From: Stenocarpella maydis
Taxonomy: Eukaryota; Ascomycota; Sordariomycetes; Diaporthales; Diaporthaceae
Reading direction: 5' to 3'
Assembly: GCA_002270565.1 (NCBI GenBank)
Contig: NQMI01000029.1
Coordinates: 156,521-220,520, forward strand
DNA length: 64,000 nucleotides
Shown: in pieces, positions 59,006 to 64,000 of the stretch
Layout: each line of letters opens with the position of its first letter
Position numbering within the stretch: the stretch's first letter is position 1
The notes under the pieces: model-generated
What the model was told of the DNA's origin: nothing
Database searches by the model: none
Seen by the model: the letters and a program-made list of their open reading frames with translations, nothing else
Made by a program: the position numbers and the translations under genes

Positions 59006-62000
59006 ATGAGTCAAGACTACTTCAACGGCAAGGGCAAGTCGCCCGTGGCGCGACCGGACGACGAGCCCTCTAATTCCGATGACGTCGCGAATCAGTCCGG
59101 CAGCAACGCGAGGCCGCCCGCGTACATGACTGTCGGAAGTGGGTCGACCTCCAAGCACGCAGCCCACCTGCAGGAGCTGCTCGACCGCGATTCTGGCTAC
59201 GGCGGCTCTCTCGCCAGCGGCGGCGATGGCAATGCCCTCCTGCCCGGCTCTCCCGCGTGGGACTCGGCGACACACGCAGACACGCCCACCTCCGCCGGCT
59301 CCGACCGTCGCATGCAGGCCAGCGCCGTCCACCAGCTCTGGTACAACCAGCACCGCGGGGCCCTCAACAGGGCCATCAACAAGGTCATCGATCTTCTCAA
59401 GGAGCTTCAGCAAGAAAACGTGAAGTGGCCCGCCCACTACCCCTCCGTCCAACGCGCCGAATTCGATGTTGCCCCCACGTCGCCACCGAGGCCCAAATAC
59501 CAACAGACGTTCTCCCACCTCGACGACTTCACCGGTGCATCCTCCTCCACTTCGCCACCACCCATCAGGCGCGCCGCCACGTGGGGGGAGGACCCTGCGG
59601 CGGCCGAGTCGAGCAGGGCCGCTGAGAGGCGCCCGGCCGCAGAGCCCAGGCTGGTCACGCCTCAGATTGCCCAGGAGTTCTCTGTGCTGAAGCTGGACCT
59701 CAAGCTCGGTGCCCTACATCAGACGCAATTGGTTCATTCTTTGGAGAAGGGTTCAATCGCTGCCCTGCTTGACGGCAAGATCAGCTCCAGCATCAAGCAC
59801 CTGCTGAACCTGCGGGAACGAATCGAAGATACGGCCAGTAAAGTCTTGGTTACGGGTGACCTGAACGCTGGAAAGTCTACTTTCTGCAACGCGCTTCTGA
59901 GAAGGAAGGTCCTGCCAGAAGACCAGCAGCCCTGCACAAGCATCTTCTGCGAGGTTCTGGACGCGCGGGAGAATTCGGGAATTGAAGAGGTTCATGCTGT
60001 CCACAAGGATGCTGCTTACGATCGAAACGACGAGACCACATATGACGTTTATACCCTGTATGAGCTGGAGAAGATTGTTATCGACAACGACACCTACATG
60101 ATGTGCAAAGTCTATGTCAAGGATGTCCGGACAATTGACGAATCATTGCTCAACAATGGCGTCGTTGACATCGCGCTCATCGACGCTCCTGGTCTCAACT
60201 CGGACACGACCAAGACCACCGCCGTATTCGCGAGGCAGGAAGAGATAGACGTCGTGGTCTTCGTGGTCTCAGCAGCCAACCACTTCACGCAATCAGCCAA
60301 GGAGTTCCTGTGGGCAGCAGCGGCAGAAAAGGCCTATCTCTTCATCGTTGTGAACGGTTTTGACATGATTAGGGACCAGCGGAGATGTCAGAAGATGATA
60401 CTCGACCAGGTTTCTTCGATAAGCCCAAGGACCTCCAAGGAGGCACAAGAACTCGTCCATTTCGTGTCAAGTAACGCGATTCCTGTGGCTTCTTCGCCGC
60501 CGGGTGGTCCTGATGGAGGCGGCAGCGGCAGTTCGAGCGGAGGCGGCGGTGGTGATGATCCAAGTGACGACCCGAAGGGCAAGGGCAAAGACAAAGAGAA
60601 GCTCCGTGATTTCCAAAACCTCGAGCAGTCGCTGCGGAGATTTGTACTGGAGAAGCGAGCGCGTTCGAAGTTGGCACCTGCCAAACATTATCTGCTCAAC
60701 ATCTTGAACGACGTGAATTCCCTGGCCACTGTCAACGCGGAAGTTGCTCAATCAGAGCTTGAGCGGGTGGGCAAGGAGCTCCGGGAACTCGAGCCACAGC
60801 TGGAGGCCAGTAAGAAGGCCCAGAACAAGATTACTGATGACGTGAACCACACGATAGACGAGACGTGCGACGACGTCTATCAGCACACACGCAGCAGTCT
60901 CAACCTAGCGATTTTGCATGCCGACGAGGACCTCGACGTCCCCTACCCGGGACTGTTCCAGGCATTCGACTACGCTGAGAACCTGAAGGAGGCCATGTTG
61001 CACGGAATTCAGACCTGCGTCAACGACTGCGAGGAGTATGCACGTGGCAAGGCCGTCGGTGGCGTCAACGCCATCAAGCAGCTTGGTATCCTGCACCTGG
61101 GCAACGAGTATACCGGACTCAACTTCCACCCGGATGTGATGTTCCGGCGCAGACGGGACGTCTTGGCCAAGCAGATCGACATCCCGACCGAGCTGTGGGA
61201 CTTTGTCGACTGGTCGACTCTGATGCAGCGTCAAGAGAAGGTCGCTGGAACGGGCATGGCTCTGACGGTGGCCACAGCAGTCGGCACCCAGATGATTGGT
61301 GGTGCTGGATGGATGAACCACGCCTTGAGCGTAGCCCGGGTGATGGGCAACGACAACCTCCGCCGGATGATCATCCCTGGCATGGTTGTTGCTGGTTCGT
61401 TACTCCCTCCCCGATACCATACCCCCCCCCCCAATCCATACTGACAAACCTCGACAGCTGTCGCAGCTGGGGCCTACATCCTCAGCCAGATTCCCCACTC
61501 CCTACCCCACCGCCTCTCCAACAAGATCTCGGCCCAGCTGGAGGCAATAGAGTACGCGCACAACAACGCCCACCGCATATCTGGCTCGGTGCGCAAGGTG
61601 CTGCACNNNNNNNNNNNGAGATGAATTCCACCTCCCGTCCCCCAATCCATACTGACAAACCTCGACAGCTGTCGCAGCTGGGGCCTACATCCTCAGCCAG
61701 ATTCCCCACTCCCTACCCCACCGCCTCTCCAACAAGATCTCGGCCCAGCTGGAGGCAATAGAGTACGCGCACAACAACGCCCACCGCATATCTGGCTCGG
61801 TGCGCAAGGTGCTGCACACCCCCAAGGACCACGTCGTCTTCAACCTCCAGCGGTCGGTCGAGCAGCTCGGCAAGAAGCGCGAGGAGACCCTCAAGGTCAA
61901 GAAGGAGAGCAGCGACGCCCTCAAGTACTTCACCAACCTCACCCGGGACAGCGCTCAGCAGCGCTCCATGGTCGAGGCCGTCGACCTGGAGAACCACCCC

Positions 62001-62018
62001 ACTAGTGGTGTGCAATGA
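59006..62018 (+). CDS. Mitofusin, transmembrane GTPase Fzo1
   Basis: Exon 59006-61394 and a last exon ending at 62018, interrupted by an assembly gap. Taking the second copy (acceptor at 61668, exon 61669-62018) gives 912 residues in frame. The N-terminus is long and disordered, then comes heptad-like HR (QLWYNQHRGALNRAINKVI). GTPase motifs: G1 GDLNAGKST (near 284), G3 DAPGL (near 392), G4 NGFD (near 448). A Gly/Ser/Asp-rich insert follows, then a coiled coil, then two membrane helices (about 752-778 and 790-812) and a C-terminal heptad repeat (RSVEQLGKKREETLKVKKES). Fzo1 tethers and fuses mitochondrial outer membranes, with both ends in the cytosol. G4 has Gly where Lys or Arg is usual. The frame is open upstream to 58607, but ATG 59006 (MSQDYFNGKG) fits best. 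Confidence 0.93.
61428..61817 (+). repeat. Duplicate contig ends around an N gap
   Basis: Bases 61428-61606 and 61639-61817 are identical over 179 bases (offset 211). Eleven N (61607-61617) and a short unmatched piece (61618-61638) separate them. The copies cover the fzo1 intron end and the start of the last exon. This looks like two contig ends that were not merged, next to a C run (about 61423-61432), rather than a biological repeat. Only one copy should be used. Confidence 0.9.
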
Positions 62019-63264
62019 AAACGGACGGAAGTCTCGACAAAGGAAAAGAAATAAACGGAGGAGGATGTCGAGATAGAGAGCCTGTGGGCTCTTTGTTTTT
62101 CTTACTTGATGACGTTGCCATGCCAAAAAAATACCCCCTACTCAGTCCCCTTGCAGGCTAGCTTTCCCTTTTTTTTTTTCTTATTAGAAATAAACAATCA
62201 AAGAGCACATCGAATGGCGGCGTTCCAGAGAGTGAATTTTCACGTTGGTTACGCCGCTTTTCCCTAGCTCTGCGTATGCGTGAGGATTCAATGAATCGCG
62301 AAGGGATGGTGCTGATAGGAGGTGGAAGCGTGAGGTATACTAAGACGAAGGACTGTGTGACCTCTTCACTAATTATACATGAAAAAGAAAGGGTTATTTC
62401 TCTCGGCTGACACATGTCTCCGCAGCTGTGTGTAAAGGGGCCATGCTTGATGGGTGGTTTAGGACGTGGGACAAATGCAAGAGAAGATTTGCGCCTTGCC
62501 TGGGCTGATGCTCTCCCCAAAGGTGATAACAGCTAGGTTCAGCTGGTAACCCATAAGTCTCACGCCACGGTCCTCGGGAGGCACCACAATCACACACACA
62601 CACACAAGTTGCGTTCTTTCTCAAAGAGAGACAGTGTTGAATGACGGCGATGGCCGTGTTTCCCCCCCCCCGGTCATAACGCCATTTTCCCCTTTGTCAT
62701 TTGAATACCTCCAGCCGGTCATCCAGACCAGATCCGAGGTGGTGTTGGTGTCTCATGCAAAACATGAGGAGGGGGTGAGAGGAAAGGAGAAAAGGTTATG
62801 TAACACGTGAATTCATCTCGCAGCCCCATTCTGGGGAGAGATGAGAGTTCCAAGCAGCCCCCGGTTTGAGCCCTGCCCACCACGCAGAGCAGGCCCTAGT
62901 CTTATTGTACACGCACGTGGGAGAAAAAAAAAACTCGTGGCCACTCCCCGTTTCGTCGTCAATCCGTCTCCCCCGAGAACAAAGTTGCTGTTGCATTTGT
63001 GCGGCCAACGTCTCGTGAAAAGTGTACCCTTCCTCAGATGCAATTCAAGACTCTATGCAAGTGTGTGTGGCGAGTGAGGAAAACCAGACCGAACCGTTCC
63101 GTAAACCGAGGATGATTTTTTGTACAGTTGCGAACAGTGCGTTTCGAGCTGTCTCTTGAGGCTTCACCAGAGCGGCCCTCAAGTTATGCCGACGGCTGTT
63201 CCTTAGGTCGTATCTCGTGGCGCTCGATGAGCGAAGAAGGAAGAAAATCCCAGCAGAGAACCGC
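62019..63264. other. Convergent intergenic region fzo1/tom22
   Basis: 3' regions of both genes. It contains a T run (62170-62180), a CACA run (62591-62604), a C run (62663-62672) and an A run (62923-62932). No coding frame is supported. Confidence 0.5.
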
Positions 63265-64000
63265 TCACAGTCCGGCGGCCTTGACCTTGACACCGCCCTC
63301 CTTGCCGAGAGCCTGTCCGACGACGTCGGCGGTGCTACCACCCTCGCCGCCCGCACCACCACCGGCGGTGAGGACGTCGGCGCCCATCTCGCGCATGCGG
63401 GCCTCCTGCTCCATGGCGATGACCTGCTGCTCCTCGGCCCAGCACAGGGCAAAGGGCACGCCGATGAGCAGCGCCGAGACGGAGATGGACCACATGGAGC
63501 GGCCGGCGAAGAAGATGACGCCCTTGACGACGCGGTGGGCGGCCTGGTACTTGTTCCAGAACCAGGCGCGGGTGGTCGCCGGGATGATGTCGCGCAGGGC
63601 CGAGATGCGCTCGGCGAGGGTCTCTTGGGCCGGGTCGTAGTCGGAGTCGTTGGAGATTTCCGAGTCTGTTGCGGTGGGGGTTTAGTATCTGGGGAATTCA
63701 TATGAATGGGAGGGCTTGAGGGAGATTGAAAGGTGTTTGGCGTCGAGAGAGGGCCGTGGTGAGGCTGCACCGGCGGTTTAAGGCAGCGGGTGCGACGAGG
63801 GATGGTGATGCTTTTCAATTTTTTGGCCGATTGCGTCACACGTGCAACGGTCGCGCAGAGGCGGGCGCCAGGGTATGTAAAGAAGGGCGAAGAAAAGCAA
63901 TGCAATTAGAAGAGGAAAAGAAGAAAAAAACATACCAGTATCTGTGTAGTCGCCGTCGTCCTCCACAGGGCCCTCCTGGGCGTGCTGGAAGTGCTCGTCC
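63265..64000 (-). CDS. tom22: Mitochondrial import receptor Tom22, 5' end outside the window
   Basis: The visible parts are exon 63265-63665 and the end of the previous exon (63936-64000, running off the edge), joined over a 270-base GTATGT...ACAG intron. The acidic cytosolic segment (QHAQEGPVEDDGDYTDTDSE) leads to the family signature ETLAERISALRDIIP and TRAWFWNKYQAAHRVVKGV. The membrane helix SVSALLIGVPFALCWAEEQQ follows and a Gly-rich intermembrane-space tail ends at TGA 63265-63267. Tom22 is the central receptor and organiser of the TOM complex, binding presequences through its acidic patch. Its start lies beyond 64000. It lies 1.2 kb from fzo1, a second outer-membrane gene. Confidence 0.93.

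Overview
The window looks like nuclear DNA of a filamentous ascomycete, probably a Sordariomycete. The genes carry short (56-270 base) GT-AG spliceosomal introns with CTAAC/CTGAC branch sites, GC-rich third codon positions, pyrimidine-rich leaders and wide intergenic spaces. Several products are typical of filamentous fungi: a YDR124W-like helical-bundle protein, CFIm25, a coronin with a long disordered tail, and mitofusin beside Tom22. I find 15 protein genes and no tRNA, rRNA or CRISPR. All names rest on reading motifs by eye; no search was run.

Layout. 1-10.2 kb has no convincing gene; its right half (about 6.4-10 kb) is C/T-rich on the + strand and leads to a TATA box and the YDR124W-like gene (10.2-12.3 kb, +). 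After a 4.6 kb gap come bmt5 (rRNA methyltransferase, 16.9-17.8 kb, -), a large unrecognised basic/disordered protein (19.8-23.4 kb, +) whose frame stays open 225 codons past a TAG, a phytanoyl-CoA-dioxygenase-like oxygenase (24.6-25.7 kb, -), CFIm25 (26.9-27.7 kb, +), a YjbQ-family protein with an N-terminal membrane segment (28.3-29.0 kb, -) divergent from wdr70 (29.3-31.1 kb, +), the RSC-type remodeller ATPase (32.3-36.8 kb, +), and coronin (37.9-42.2 kb, +). Further right are a frameshifted GrpB-like gene (43.1-43.9 kb, -), a large ADF-H domain protein (45.5-49.6 kb, -), a PP2C phosphatase (53.4-55.3 kb, -), ESCRT-III vps2 (57.4-58.4 kb, -), divergent from the mitofusin fzo1 (59.0-62.0 kb, +), and the 3' part of tom22 (63.3 kb to the edge, -).

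Main discovery. The third coding exon of coronin is separated from the second by a 2.1 kb interval, where fungal introns are usually under 150 bases. This interval carries a decayed but recognisable intein-like element: a Hint N-terminal block, a two-motif LAGLIDADG homing endonuclease and a Hint C-terminal block, broken by two frameshifts and three stop codons. It ends just before a normal branch site and acceptor, so an intein/homing-endonuclease relic appears to sit inside a spliceosomal intron of an actin-binding gene. The donor facing it is an atypical GC-type site.

Other irregularities look like sequence or assembly problems, or real lesions: a frame conflict at the start of the remodeller gene, downstream of a 929-base leader without a single ATG; a one-base loss in the GrpB-like gene; and a 179-base duplicate around an N gap in fzo1. 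Functionally the window is housekeeping: chromatin and RNA (remodeller, wdr70, CFIm25, bmt5), actin (coronin, ADF-H protein), endosome (vps2) and mitochondrial outer membrane (fzo1, tom22).
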